Origin: Anaerolineae bacterium
Lineage (GTDB): Bacteria; Chloroflexota; Anaerolineae; Anaerolineales; UBA4823
Assembly: GCA_003327455.1 (NCBI GenBank)
Contig: QOQU01000014.1
Span: forward strand, 1 to 64,000
Direction: 5' to 3'
Length of the DNA stretch: 64,000 bases
In this document: positions 26,471-35,813 of the stretch, piece by piece
Layout: the number at the start of each line of letters is the position of its first letter
How positions within the stretch are numbered: the first letter of the stretch is position 1
Translations under genes and position numbers: made by a program
The notes under the pieces: generated by a model
What the model was told of the DNA's origin: nothing
Database searches by the model: none
The model's input: only the letters and a program-made list of their open reading frames with translations

Positions 26471-26740
26471 ATGACCGAATCGTACATCCTGGGTTTTGCA
26501 CAAAATGCTTTGGTAACCGTTCTCATTGTTGGAGGTCCTATTCTATTAGTCAGTCTGGTTGTCGGTAGTCTGGTCAGCCTGTTCCAGGCGGCTACCCAGA
26601 TTCACGAAGCCACTTTAACCTTTGTTCCAAAAATCATCGGCATTGGTTTGGTGCTTGCGATCCTGGGTTCCTGGATGGGACAAAAAATGCTTTCCTTTAC
26701 AATCATGATCTTCACCAGTCTGGCAGAGATGCCACGTTAG
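26471..26740 (+). CDS. fliQ: flagellar export gate protein FliQ
   Basis: The 89-residue protein has the two membrane hairpin helices of FliQ, with the family pattern VSLVVGSLVSLFQAATQIHEATLTFVPKI. Ribosome-binding site GAGGTG precedes the ATG. Confidence 0.94.
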   Translation: MTESYILGFAQNALVTVLIVGGPILLVSLVVGSLVSLFQAATQIHEATLTFVPKIIGIGLVLAILGSWMGQKMLSFTIMIFTSLAEMPR

Positions 26741-26750
26741 AGAGCACCCT

Positions 26751-27626
26751 ATGGTAACAAGTCCAGCGAGTGTTTCCGCCCGTCGACGCTTAGATGAGAT
26801 CATCCGCAGCGTGCATCGTCTGCGCCCGTTGCCGGCCAGTGCAACGCGTCTGCTCAAGGAACTCGATGATCCTCACGCAACCGCCCGCACAGTAGCCGAC
26901 TTGATTGCCCTGGATCAGGCGCTAACCGCGTATGTCCTGAAGGTTGCCAATTCTGCTGCAATGGGCTACTTGATCCCCTGTGCTTCCATCCAGGAAGCCG
27001 TGGTGCGTTTAGGCTTCAAACAAATCCGCTCGCTCACCTACAGCACAATGGCAGCCGGACCGTTGAGCGCCAGGCTCAGTGGGTATCGCCTGGGCGACCA
27101 GGGTCTCTGGTATCACAGTGTGGTCGTGGCAAGTTCTGCCCACTGGCTGGCAACCGCCTTGCACTATCCAGACCCTGAGAAGGCTTATGTAGCCGGCTTA
27201 TTGCATGACATCGGGAAACTGGTCTTAGACCAGTATGTGATGGCGGACTATAACCAGATTGTAAAGATCATGCGCGCCCAGCGTCTGCCCATGTGGCAGG
27301 TGGAACAACAGTTATTCGGCATCGATCACGCCGGGGTGGGGGGATTAGCCGCCACGCATTGGCAATTCCCCAACGAATTAACCGAAGCCATCCGCAACCA
27401 TCACGCTCTCAGCCCTGATCTTCCCGATCCCAGACTGGCTGCTCTGGTCAACCTTGCCAATGCCCTTGCACCTGAAAACCAGACCGAAGACCCGGTTTTG
27501 GCAGGCAAAATCATTCATCCGATTACTATGGAAGTTCTCAAGCTTACACCCGAGAAAATCGCTCCTCTTTCTGAGCGACTTAAAGAAGGCTTGTTCACCT
27601 ATCAGGATCGGTTACAGTTGCCATAA
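26751..27626 (+). CDS. HDOD domain protein
   Basis: The 291-residue soluble protein is an HDOD domain (about 20-220) with LPASATRLLKELDDPHATARTVADLIALD and a preserved HD pair (LLHDIGKLVLDQY), plus H-x-x-x-G (IDHAGVGGLAATHW). HDOD proteins regulate signalling and often motility; catalytic activity is usually absent but here the HD motif is kept. It sits between fliQ and fliR, with a stand-alone receiver gene nine bases later, so the two probably act together. Confidence 0.85.
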   Translation: MVTSPASVSARRRLDEIIRSVHRLRPLPASATRLLKELDDPHATARTVADLIALDQALTAYVLKVANSAAMGYLIPCASIQEAVVRLGFKQIRSLTYSTMAAGPLSARLSGYRLGDQGLWYHSVVVASSAHWLATALHYPDPEKAYVAGLLHDIGKLVLDQYVMADYNQIVKIMRAQRLPMWQVEQQLFGIDHAGVGGLAATHWQFPNELTEAIRNHHALSPDLPDPRLAALVNLANALAPENQTEDPVLAGKIIHPITMEVLKLTPEKIAPLSERLKEGLFTYQDRLQLP

Positions 27627-27634
27627 GGAGAACG

Positions 27635-28027
27635 ATGGTTCAGTCTCATAATCCCATTCTCTTGATTGTCGAAGATGACCCGCTCATGCGAGATATCCTG
27701 GAGCTGGCTTTGCGACAACACTTCTCGCCACCCTTCGACATTCGACTGGCTGCAGATGGCGTCAAAGCTCTCGAGATCATCAAGGAATGTTCTCCAAGCT
27801 TAATCGTTCTGGACATCTTACTCCCTCAAATGAACGGGTTGCAGATTCTGCAACAACTGCGCGACCACCCTCTGAATAGTCATCGGCCGCGCATCCTGGT
27901 CATCTCGGCTCTGGGAGTACGAGAAGTGGTACAACAGGCTGTTGATCGTGGAGCAGATGATTTTTTGGTCAAACCCTTTGACACGGAAACACTGATCGCC
28001 CGTCTCAAGGCAGTGCTCGTTCATTAG
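27635..28027 (+). CDS. single-domain response regulator
   Basis: The 130-residue protein is a lone receiver domain: acidic pair EDD near the N-terminus, phospho-acceptor in LIVLDILLPQMNG, then SALG in place of the usual (S/T)A-K and a closing Lys in FLVKPFD. It lacks an output domain and may act by protein contact, for example on the neighbouring HDOD protein or on FliM. Co-transcribed with the HDOD gene. Confidence 0.9.
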   Translation: MVQSHNPILLIVEDDPLMRDILELALRQHFSPPFDIRLAADGVKALEIIKECSPSLIVLDILLPQMNGLQILQQLRDHPLNSHRPRILVISALGVREVVQQAVDRGADDFLVKPFDTETLIARLKAVLVH

Positions 28028-28108
28028 ACCAGGGATTATCCTTTTACTATCGGCAACCTGATTGAAATCTTGAGATTTTTTCGAGCTTTTTTACGCGATA
28101 TTTAGTTA

Positions 28109-28128
28109 CCCTTCATCTCTCGTTTACT
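28109..28128 (+). promoter_or_regulatory. upstream half of the shared flagellar motif before fliR
   Basis: CCCTTCA (28109-28115), seven bases, then TTTACT (28123-28128), as before flbD and flgC. A matching TATGCT is not found 16 bases on, so this could be a weak or activator-dependent promoter. Confidence 0.35.
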
Positions 28129-28180
28129 GCAAAATTGAACAGGTCTGGGTATCCTTAGGGTGGAGAAAAAAACGGTAGCG

Positions 28181-28951
28181 ATGAACGAAACACTGGTTAA
28201 CGTTGCTCAATTTCAAGCTTTTTTCCTGACGTTTACCAGGATCATGGCCACAATTATCCATGTCCCGGTGTTGGCTGGTCGTTCCATTCCCAATCCAATT
28301 AAGATCGGGCTGGGACTCATCCTGGCAATTTTTATGACACCGCTGAACTTTGTTGGTTTTGGTCGGACAGGTATGGATCTACTATCCTTCTCGGTAGCGA
28401 TTGGAAAAGAAATTCTAATCGGCACGCTGACGGGTTATGCTGCCAATCTGGCTTTTGGCGCTTTAAGCATTGCCGGTAATTTGATCGGACTGGGCAGTGG
28501 TTTCGCGGCTGCTCAAATCCTCAACCCTGCTCTGGAAGAACAGGGAACTCCGCTCGATCAAATTCTGGTTGTAACCTCATTTCTCATCTTTTTAGCCATT
28601 AACGGGCACCATAGTTTTTTGCTCGGTCTACAACGCACCTTTGAGGTGCTGCCGATCAATTCCAATTTGCCTGACGTTGCTCAAGAACCGGTGCTGAAAT
28701 TAACGGCGAGTCTGATTCAGGTCGGTGTACAAATGTCGTTTCCCTTACTGGCGACCCTCTTGCTGACCGATTTAGCGATGGGGTTGCTTGCCCGGGTTGC
28801 TCCTCAAATTCAGGTTTTCTTCCTGGGCATACCGCTCAAGATTGGTTTAGGCATCTTCGCCCTAGCGATTTCGATCCCGGCTTTGTCACCGCTCATTCGA
28901 ACCATCTTCGGCAACATTGCCCCCCAAATGTTGGTGTTATTAGGAAAGTAA
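28181..28951 (+). CDS. fliR: flagellar export gate protein FliR
   Basis: FliR completes the export gate core. The 256-residue product has about six membrane spans and the family patterns FFLTFTRIMATI, GKEILIGTLTGYAANLAFGAL, GAAQ/FAAAQILNPALEEQG and ILFLAINGHHSFLLGL. The ATG at 28181 gives the usual N-terminus; a GTG at 28160 in frame would add seven residues and cannot be excluded. The 132-base gap before it is the largest inside this flagellar block and may hold a promoter. Confidence 0.93.
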   Translation: MNETLVNVAQFQAFFLTFTRIMATIIHVPVLAGRSIPNPIKIGLGLILAIFMTPLNFVGFGRTGMDLLSFSVAIGKEILIGTLTGYAANLAFGALSIAGNLIGLGSGFAAAQILNPALEEQGTPLDQILVVTSFLIFLAINGHHSFLLGLQRTFEVLPINSNLPDVAQEPVLKLTASLIQVGVQMSFPLLATLLLTDLAMGLLARVAPQIQVFFLGIPLKIGLGIFALAISIPALSPLIRTIFGNIAPQMLVLLGK

Positions 28952-28952
28952 C

Positions 28953-30020
28953 ATGCCCGAGAAGACCGAACCACCGACTGGCCGTAAGATTCAAGAAGCC
29001 CGTAAAGAGGGGATGGTTGCCCTAAGCCAGGAACTGAACGCAGCCGTTGCCCTGCTGATCGGCGTATGGTTGCTCAGTTCGCCCGGGCGACGGGTAATTA
29101 ACGACATCCAGGCTATCATCGTCGAGGCAATGACCACCTTACCCGGTGGTGAAGTGAGCGGCGAGTGGTTTTCTCAACGGATCATTACCGACCTGTTGCG
29201 AGTCGGGCAAGACCTGCTCATCATCATATTAGCCCTTGGAATCGTTGGGGCTTCGATCACACTGGCTCAGACCAACTTCCTTTGGTCGACGAAACGCATT
29301 TCCTTCAACCTGGGTCGCCTCAATCCACTCAACGGCTTCAAACGGCTCTTTTCGCTCCATGGTCTGGTTGAATGGATCAAAGCCCTGCTAAAGCTGGTAC
29401 TGGTCGGCTGGGTGGTCTATGCCTACCTGCGCGACCAGATCTCCCCTCTTCTTCACCTGACCGAGTTGGACTTCAACAGCGCCGTGGCTGTGTGGAGCGA
29501 CATTGCCCTCAAACTGGCTCTCCGGGTAGGGGCAGCTTTCCTTGTCCTTGCTATTGCCGATTATGCCTACCAGCGCTGGACCTACCGACGCTCCTTAATG
29601 ATGTCAAAAGAAGAAGTTAAGGAAGAAATGAAACGCAGCGAGGGCGACCCAATGATCAAGAACCGCATCCGCGGGCAAATGCGAAGAATGCTGCGCTCCA
29701 TTATGATGGCAAATGTTCCCAAAGCTGACGTGATCATCACCAACCCAACCCACCTTGCCATCGCCATCCGCTATGATCCTGAAACAATGAACGCTCCTGT
29801 AGTCGTCGCCAAGGGCGCATATTTGATCGCCCAACGAATCGTTCAAATTGCCATTGCCAATCATATTCCGGTCGTTCAGAATATCCCGCTGGCCCGGGCG
29901 CTTTACAAAACAGTTGAAATCGATCAAGAAATTCCTCCCGAATTATACGTGGCAATGGCGGAGGTTCTAGCTCATGTTTATGCACTGCGCCAAAAGGTGC
30001 CTGCAGCAGTGGCATCCTGA
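28953..30020 (+). CDS. flhB: flagellar export switch protein FlhB
   Basis: FlhB controls the change of export substrate from rod/hook to filament proteins. The 355-residue product begins EKTEPPTGRKIQEARKEG, has four membrane spans, and carries the self-cleavage site NPTH at 264-267 in the cytoplasmic domain. A second gene for just this cytoplasmic domain is found at 40179-40481. Confidence 0.96.
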   Translation: MPEKTEPPTGRKIQEARKEGMVALSQELNAAVALLIGVWLLSSPGRRVINDIQAIIVEAMTTLPGGEVSGEWFSQRIITDLLRVGQDLLIIILALGIVGASITLAQTNFLWSTKRISFNLGRLNPLNGFKRLFSLHGLVEWIKALLKLVLVGWVVYAYLRDQISPLLHLTELDFNSAVAVWSDIALKLALRVGAAFLVLAIADYAYQRWTYRRSLMMSKEEVKEEMKRSEGDPMIKNRIRGQMRRMLRSIMMANVPKADVIITNPTHLAIAIRYDPETMNAPVVVAKGAYLIAQRIVQIAIANHIPVVQNIPLARALYKTVEIDQEIPPELYVAMAEVLAHVYALRQKVPAAVAS

Positions 30021-30041
30021 CGAAGAGAGGTAAATATCAAG

Positions 30042-32114
30042 ATGACTGTTCGGACAGAATCACTCCCCACCAGCCAATGGATCAACCTGCTTCGTTCAAA
30101 AGACATCGTTTTAGCACTGGCAGTTATCCTGATCATCGGCTTGATGTTAGTGCCACTGCCACCCATCGCCATGGACTTTCTCATCGTGTTCAACCTTGCT
30201 CTGTCCATCGGGGTGATGTTGCTTTCCATGTATATTGCCCGACCGATGGATTTTTCAGTTTTCCCTTCGGTGCTTTTACTGGTAACGTTATTTCGCCTGG
30301 GTCTGAATATTGCCGCCAGCCGCCTGATCCTGATTCAAGGCGATGCCGGTAAGGTCATCAGCACCTTCGGATCCTTAATTCTCGGTGGCAACTATGTTGT
30401 CGGCGTGGTTGTCTTCCTTATGTTAATGGTGATCCAATTCGTCGTCATCACCAACGGCGCCGGTCGGGTGGCAGAAGTAGCCGCCCGCTTCACCCTGGAT
30501 GCCATGCCTGGCAAGCAACTTTCGATCGATGCTGAGCTAAATGCAGGTCTAATCGATGAAACACAGGCTCGAGCTCGCCGGCGCGAGATCGAGATCGAAG
30601 CTGATTTCTACGGCGCTATGGATGGTGCCAGCAAGTTCGTGCGCGGCGATGCCATAGCAGCCGTAATCGTGATGATTGTCAACATCATCGGCGGTTTTGT
30701 GATCGGCATTGTGCAACGCCAGCTTTCTTTACTCGATGCGTTACAAACCTACACCTTGCTGACGGTAGGTGCCGGTTTGGCAGTGCAGATTCCGGCCTTG
30801 ATCGTCTCTTCCGCCTCAGGATTGATCGTTACCCGCACCACAAGCGATCTATCCCTCGGCTCGGATATGATTGGACAACTCTCTAACTTCAGTGCGCTGG
30901 GGATTGGGACACTGATCATCGCCATCATCGGTCTAATTCCTGGTTTACCCAAACTCCCTTTCATTCTCGTCGCCGCCGGTTTTGGAGCAGCCGCTTATGC
31001 AGTTTGGAACTTGCAACAAAAACAGGTTCAGGAACCGGCAGAGGAAGTGATCACTGCTGAACCCGAATCGCCCCAGGATATGCTGGAAATGGTGGTAGCA
31101 GATCCTCTGGAAATCGAGATCGGTTATGGGCTGATCCCGCTCATAGACGATAGCCAGCCTGACAATCTATTGCGACGCATCACCGGAATTCGGCGACAAC
31201 TCATGAACGAATTAGGTTTCGTCCTGCCCATCGTGCGCGTGCGCGATAATCTGCGTCTTTCTCCTCAGGAATATCGCATCAAAATTCGACGTGAGGAAGT
31301 GGTGCGCGGGGAATTGCTGATTGACCGTTATCTCGCCATCCCGGGCAACGATACCGAAGAAAAAATCCACGGCATCCCAACCACCGAACCCGCCTTCGGC
31401 TTGCCTGCCCTCTGGATCGGGGATGCCGAAAAGGGACGCGCCGAACTGCTTGGCTATACCGTTGTTACCCCGCTTTCTGTCCTGAGTACCCACCTGACCG
31501 AAGTGGTCCGCAACTATGCTGCCGACCTGCTCAACCGCCAGATGGTACAGGAAATGATTGACCAGCTGCGCGCCCGCACCCCAGCGATGGTTGAAGGCGT
31601 CATCCCAGAACAAATCACCATTGGAGAACTACAAGCCGTTTTGCGCTGCCTGCTGAAGGAACGCATCCCGATTCGCGATTTGGGAGGCATCCTTGAAGTC
31701 ATCGCCGATAATGCCGCGGTCACTCGCAACCCCTTCATCCTGGCAGAAGCTGTGCGCCAATCCATGGCTCGCACCATTACCAACCTCTATCGGGAAGAGG
31801 ACGGCACCCTGCATGTTTTCACCTTATCACCACAACTCGAAAGTCTGCTGCGGGACAATCTCATCTCGAACGAAAGCGGCATTGGCTTTAGCATCGATGC
31901 CCAAACTGCCCAGCAAATTTTGATTCACACCGGTGAGCAGATGGAAAGACTGGCTCAAGCAGGCCACTACCCCATTCTGCTTTGCCCACGCGAAATTCGG
32001 CTGGCTTTTCGAAAACTGATTGAGCAATCCTTACCCAATCTGGTTGTGCTGGCATTCTCCGAGGTCAGCCCTGGTACAAAAGTCAAATCTCATGGCATGG
32101 TGATGGAAGGTTAG
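30042..32114 (+). CDS. flhA: flagellar export protein FlhA
   Basis: The 690-residue protein has eight membrane spans in its N-terminal half with the FHIPEP region (MDGASKFVRGDAIA, FSVFPSVLLLVTLFRLGLN), and the four-subdomain cytoplasmic half forming the nonameric ring that receives chaperone-substrate complexes (LGFVLPIVRVRDNL, LQAVLRCLLKERIPIRDLGGILE). Length is typical. Confidence 0.97.
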   Translation: MTVRTESLPTSQWINLLRSKDIVLALAVILIIGLMLVPLPPIAMDFLIVFNLALSIGVMLLSMYIARPMDFSVFPSVLLLVTLFRLGLNIAASRLILIQGDAGKVISTFGSLILGGNYVVGVVVFLMLMVIQFVVITNGAGRVAEVAARFTLDAMPGKQLSIDAELNAGLIDETQARARRREIEIEADFYGAMDGASKFVRGDAIAAVIVMIVNIIGGFVIGIVQRQLSLLDALQTYTLLTVGAGLAVQIPALIVSSASGLIVTRTTSDLSLGSDMIGQLSNFSALGIGTLIIAIIGLIPGLPKLPFILVAAGFGAAAYAVWNLQQKQVQEPAEEVITAEPESPQDMLEMVVADPLEIEIGYGLIPLIDDSQPDNLLRRITGIRRQLMNELGFVLPIVRVRDNLRLSPQEYRIKIRREEVVRGELLIDRYLAIPGNDTEEKIHGIPTTEPAFGLPALWIGDAEKGRAELLGYTVVTPLSVLSTHLTEVVRNYAADLLNRQMVQEMIDQLRARTPAMVEGVIPEQITIGELQAVLRCLLKERIPIRDLGGILEVIADNAAVTRNPFILAEAVRQSMARTITNLYREEDGTLHVFTLSPQLESLLRDNLISNESGIGFSIDAQTAQQILIHTGEQMERLAQAGHYPILLCPREIRLAFRKLIEQSLPNLVVLAFSEVSPGTKVKSHGMVMEG

Positions 32115-32115
32115 G

Positions 32116-33330
32116 ATGGAACCAAAAACCTTTACTGCCCCTACAACTCAGGAAGCCCTGGAGCTTGTTCAAAATGAGTTTGGACCCGAGGCCGTTATCC
32201 TCTCCGTGCGCCAGGTGCCTGGCGGACCGGCCTGGGAAGTCTGGAAACAACCGCTGGTGGAAGTGCTGGCTATGCCGGGTGTCCCAACCGTTTCTGAGTC
32301 GCTTCCTAAAAATCGTCCAAAATCTTCGTTGGAACAAGCTCAAAAAAGCGCCATCCCCTTCCCAGTGAACTCCGAGCTAACCAGGAAGTCGGAGAACTTC
32401 AGGTCAAATGAAATTGATCCGCATACCTATCTTGCCCAACTGGCAGAGAAATTAGCCAGACAACAAGTTGAGCAATCATCTCCTCCACCCGATCCTCAAC
32501 CCAAAGTGGCTAATGGGAAAAACACCGTCGCTATTCCGCCAGCTTTGGTACGCGCCCGTCAGGAACTGACTCAACAAGGTCTTGATGCCGAAATTATCAA
32601 AGATCTTTTCCACCGCGCTGCCGAAACCATCAACCCCAAGATATTCAACGACGAAGAACGCTTGCGTCAAACTCTGCGCAAACAATTGGAAACCTATCTA
32701 CGCATTCTACGGATTGAACGCTGGCAGGCTGGCAAGACCCGGACGGCGCGCATCCTGTATGTGATCGGGCCAAGTGGGTCAGGTAAAACCAGTTTTTGCG
32801 CTCGACTAACCGCTTATCTAAACCAAAACGATTCCCGCCGCATTGCCTGGGTATGTGCCGATACGATCCGCACCGGGGCAATCGCCCAAACCCGTGCGTA
32901 TGCCCAAGCCTTCGGAATTGAACCTCGCTTTGTCTATACAGCCGCTGATTTACAACAAACCTTTACCGAGCTAGAAAACGAGGATCTGATTCTGGTAGAC
33001 ACTCCAGCCCGAAACCCCTACAACGCTCAAGAGATCATCGAATTGAGTGAACTGTTAACGGTAGCTCCGCAAAAGATCATCTTTCTGGTGCTACCAGCTT
33101 CGGCAAAAGAAGCCGACCTGCAACAGGCAGTGGCTGCCTTCAGTCCGTTGGGTGTTAATGCTTTCGTGTTCAGTAAGCTCGATGAAACCCGTCAGTATGG
33201 AAGCCTGTTTAACATTGTGTGGAAGAGCAAGATCCCCATTGCATACCTGAGTGATGGCAACCAGATTTTGGATCACCTTCACCCCGCCCAGGCAAGGTTT
33301 TTATCCGAACTTATCCTGAGGAAGGATTGA
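32116..33330 (+). CDS. flhF: SRP-type GTPase FlhF
   Basis: FlhF is the third SRP-family GTPase and places flagella in many bacteria. The 404-residue product has a poorly conserved N-terminal B domain, an N domain, and the G domain with P-loop GPSGSGKT (218-225), ADTIRTGAIAQTR, and LVDTPARN; the specificity motif reads FSKLDET. The usual partner FlhG/FleN does not follow. It starts one base after the flhA stop. Confidence 0.93.
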   Translation: MEPKTFTAPTTQEALELVQNEFGPEAVILSVRQVPGGPAWEVWKQPLVEVLAMPGVPTVSESLPKNRPKSSLEQAQKSAIPFPVNSELTRKSENFRSNEIDPHTYLAQLAEKLARQQVEQSSPPPDPQPKVANGKNTVAIPPALVRARQELTQQGLDAEIIKDLFHRAAETINPKIFNDEERLRQTLRKQLETYLRILRIERWQAGKTRTARILYVIGPSGSGKTSFCARLTAYLNQNDSRRIAWVCADTIRTGAIAQTRAYAQAFGIEPRFVYTAADLQQTFTELENEDLILVDTPARNPYNAQEIIELSELLTVAPQKIIFLVLPASAKEADLQQAVAAFSPLGVNAFVFSKLDETRQYGSLFNIVWKSKIPIAYLSDGNQILDHLHPAQARFLSELILRKD

Positions 33331-33334
33331 AAAG

Positions 33335-33697
33335 ATGGCAAAAAAGCAAGAAACAAAACCAAAGGAACAGAGAAAGCCCCAGGAGCCCAAGCGCGCAGCC
33401 AAAGAATCCGTCCGCCGCAATCCACCCTTGCCCGCGCTGCTGGATGTTTCGTTCTCTCTTGCCAGCCTGATCATTTTATTTGCCGGTGTGATCACCGTGG
33501 GACTATCACTGCTCAAGGGATCTTCGGTTGTGATGGCAGCCATGCGAGGTGGTGTTGCCATCTTCACCTTAGGCGCGATCTTCTGGCTGCTGAATTATTT
33601 TCTTGCCCATCAAGTCATCGAAACAGCCAGAAAAGATCTACAAGCTGCCAAATCCGAACTGGAAAAAGGAGAAAGCACGCTTGAAGTTCAAGCATAG
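33335..33697 (+). CDS. hypothetical two-span membrane protein between flhF and fliA
   Basis: The 120-residue protein has a strongly basic, Lys/Glu/Pro-rich N-terminal tail (about 1-38), two hydrophobic spans (about 42-65 and 72-92) and a C-terminal charged helix. I do not recognise a family. It occupies the place where flhG is expected, with a GGAAGG ribosome-binding site overlapping the flhF end, so it is a real member of the operon. Confidence 0.75.
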   Translation: MAKKQETKPKEQRKPQEPKRAAKESVRRNPPLPALLDVSFSLASLIILFAGVITVGLSLLKGSSVVMAAMRGGVAIFTLGAIFWLLNYFLAHQVIETARKDLQAAKSELEKGESTLEVQA

Positions 33698-33710
33698 GTT
33701 GAGTTAGCCA

Positions 33711-34565
33711 ATGGACGCACGCAAAGACGACGCCGAGTTAATCCAGCATTTTTTGAAAACCCGAGACCCTCAAACGCGGGAGGAGATTATCTTACGCTAT
33801 ATCCCTCTCGTGCATTTTGTCCTGGGGAGGTTAGGGATCTCTCAGGCTCTCGGCGCCGACTATGAAGACGCTGCCAGCCAGGGCATTCTCGGCTTGATTG
33901 AGGCTGTTGACCGCTACGACGCCTCCCATGGCACGCAATTCAGCACCTATGCCATTTTACGCATTCGTGGCAAAGTCATCGATCAGCTTCGATCGCACGA
34001 TTGGCTCTCACGTGGAGCGCGTCAACGGGCTCGCCAACTCCAGGGGGCAATCGATAGTTTCTGGGAACAATATCATCGCCCGCCCAGTGATGAAGAACTG
34101 GCTGAGCTTTTGCAATGGGATCTGGAAGGGCTGAGACAGGCTTTTATCGATAGCAGTCATGTCTTGCTCTCTCTGGATACGGTCATCACTTCCGAGGGTG
34201 ACGAAACCATCTCCTTGCATGAAATTCTGGCCGATGAAGAACAAGAAAATCCAGATGCTTTGATTGAGACTGAAGAATTGAAAGAAGCCTTAATCCAGAT
34301 CATTCGATCCCTGCCTGAACGGGAGCAGTTGGTTCTTTCTCTATACTACTATGAACACCTGACCTTCAAAGAAATCGGTATGGTTCTAGATGTATCGGAG
34401 TCACGCGTCTGTCAATTGCACACCAAAGCCATCCTTTCGTTGCGTTCCAAACTCAAACGAGCAATGTTGCAAGCCGAAAACCTTACACAACACGAGCGTT
34501 TCCCACGCCCTCACACCCTCCATCGCTCAGGAAACATCTCTGATCAGGGAGGTACGACTCTATGA
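33711..34565 (+). CDS. fliA: flagellar sigma factor FliA (sigma-28)
   Basis: The 284-residue protein is a FliA/WhiG-type sigma factor with regions 2 (YIPLVHFVLGRLGI, GADYEDAASQGILGLIEAVDRYD, FSTYAILRIRGKVIDQLR), 3 (RPPSDEELAELL) and 4 (EREQLVLSLYYYEHLTFKEIGMVLDVSESRVCQLHTKA). It should read the TTAA-N15-GCCGATAA promoter before flgM and the related one before fliC. Its end overlaps the next gene by ATGA. Confidence 0.95.
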   Translation: MDARKDDAELIQHFLKTRDPQTREEIILRYIPLVHFVLGRLGISQALGADYEDAASQGILGLIEAVDRYDASHGTQFSTYAILRIRGKVIDQLRSHDWLSRGARQRARQLQGAIDSFWEQYHRPPSDEELAELLQWDLEGLRQAFIDSSHVLLSLDTVITSEGDETISLHEILADEEQENPDALIETEELKEALIQIIRSLPEREQLVLSLYYYEHLTFKEIGMVLDVSESRVCQLHTKAILSLRSKLKRAMLQAENLTQHERFPRPHTLHRSGNISDQGGTTL

Positions 34566-35029
34566 ATAGCATTTCTTCTGTTTTATTGAGCGATACCCTG
34601 AAGTTAATCCAACTTGCCCGTGAAACCGCTCGGGTTCAAGGGCAACCTGAACAGGCAGAGAAGCTTAAACCAGTCGTTGATCAATTGAAAACTCTGGCGG
34701 AAGGAGCCAATCAGGCGAAAGCAGCCGCCGTTCAACCGAAAACTCCGGCACAAAGTATCGCCCCAAGCGGAGGTATTCTGGCTCAGGATGATTTCAAAAC
34801 GCTGTTATCCGCAGTACAGAAGAGTCAAAATCAAACCACCTCAAACCTGCCACCTGGATTGCGGGCAACCAGCAACCTGGAGCGCAATCAAATGGTTGTC
34901 TCGATGGCAAATGGTGGGATGAGCGCTCTGGATATCGCCCGTCAGATGGGGATGACTCTGGATGAAGTTAACATGGTCATCCGCCTGAATCAAAAGTCCA
35001 CCGATAACCGTAAGGAGGTCTCGGCATGA
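34562..35029 (+). CDS. DUF6115/SwrB-like protein after fliA
   Basis: The 155-residue protein has an N-terminal helix, a low-complexity Ala/Gln/Pro middle and a C-terminal helix-turn-helix-like motif (MANGGMSALDIARQMGMTLDEVNMVIRLNQ). This matches the C-terminal part of DUF6115/DUF2802 proteins such as Bacillus SwrB/YlxL, whose gene also follows the sigma-28 gene. Unlike SwrB, no N-terminal membrane anchor is seen. SwrB promotes flagellar assembly; a like role here is inference from order and motif. Confidence 0.6.
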   Translation: MNSISSVLLSDTLKLIQLARETARVQGQPEQAEKLKPVVDQLKTLAEGANQAKAAAVQPKTPAQSIAPSGGILAQDDFKTLLSAVQKSQNQTTSNLPPGLRATSNLERNQMVVSMANGGMSALDIARQMGMTLDEVNMVIRLNQKSTDNRKEVSA

Positions 35030-35784
35030 TCAAAGGTTTATATTCTGCAGCTTCGGCAATGTTAGCCAACCTCTACCGCCATGGGTTATTAGCCCACAAC
35101 ATCGCCAATGTAGACACGCCTGGCTTCAAGCAAGTCTTAACCAGCCTGGATGAGTTCAAAGAAACCGCCATGATCTATCCTCCAGGTCCAACTGCTGGCT
35201 TCGCGAATCTACGCTGGATCGGTAATTTTGGTTTAGGAGTCCAAAACTCAGCAGATATTACCGATTTCTTGCAAGGCGGGCTGCGTCATACCGGGCATAC
35301 CTTCGACTTTGCTATTCAAGGAGCAGGGTTCTTCCGCATCCAGACACCAGATGGCGAGCGATATACCCGCGATGGACGTTTTTACCGCGACGTTGACGGC
35401 AACCTCGTCACAGTGGATGGGTATCAGGTGTTGGACGAGGGTGGACAACCAATCAACCTGCCCGAGGGAGAATTATCGGTCAGCCCAGAAGGTGTCATTC
35501 TGGTCAATGGACAGATCATTGCCACTCTGGGTTTAGCGGCATTTGAAGACCCGAGTGCCGAACTAACCCGCGATGGCTCGAATTATTTTGCAGCCGAGGG
35601 AGGCCCCACCAGTGACACCGTTGGCAGCATTGCGCAAGGCTATCTAGAGATGTCAAACGCCAACCCCGCCCAACTCATGACCCAGATGATCGCCGTTGCG
35701 CGGGCTTATGAGGCCGCTCAAAAGATGGTGCAGACTCAAGATGAGTTGCTTGGTAAAGCCATCAATTCATTAGGCACCTTTTGA
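35026..35784 (+). CDS. flgF: flagellar rod protein (FlgF/FlgG family), first copy
   Basis: The 252-residue protein starts with the rod/hook signature ANLYRHGLLAHNIANVDTPGFKQ and ends with the matching C-terminal helix (QLMTQMIAVARAYEAAQKMVQTQDELLGKAINSLGTF). The C-terminus ends like FlgG whereas gene order suggests FlgF. It is one of two rod paralogues in tandem; assignment between proximal FlgF and distal FlgG is tentative. Confidence 0.85.
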   Translation: MIKGLYSAASAMLANLYRHGLLAHNIANVDTPGFKQVLTSLDEFKETAMIYPPGPTAGFANLRWIGNFGLGVQNSADITDFLQGGLRHTGHTFDFAIQGAGFFRIQTPDGERYTRDGRFYRDVDGNLVTVDGYQVLDEGGQPINLPEGELSVSPEGVILVNGQIIATLGLAAFEDPSAELTRDGSNYFAAEGGPTSDTVGSIAQGYLEMSNANPAQLMTQMIAVARAYEAAQKMVQTQDELLGKAINSLGTF

Positions 35785-35813
35785 GATTTACGAATTGAAG
35801 TGAAAGGAGACCC

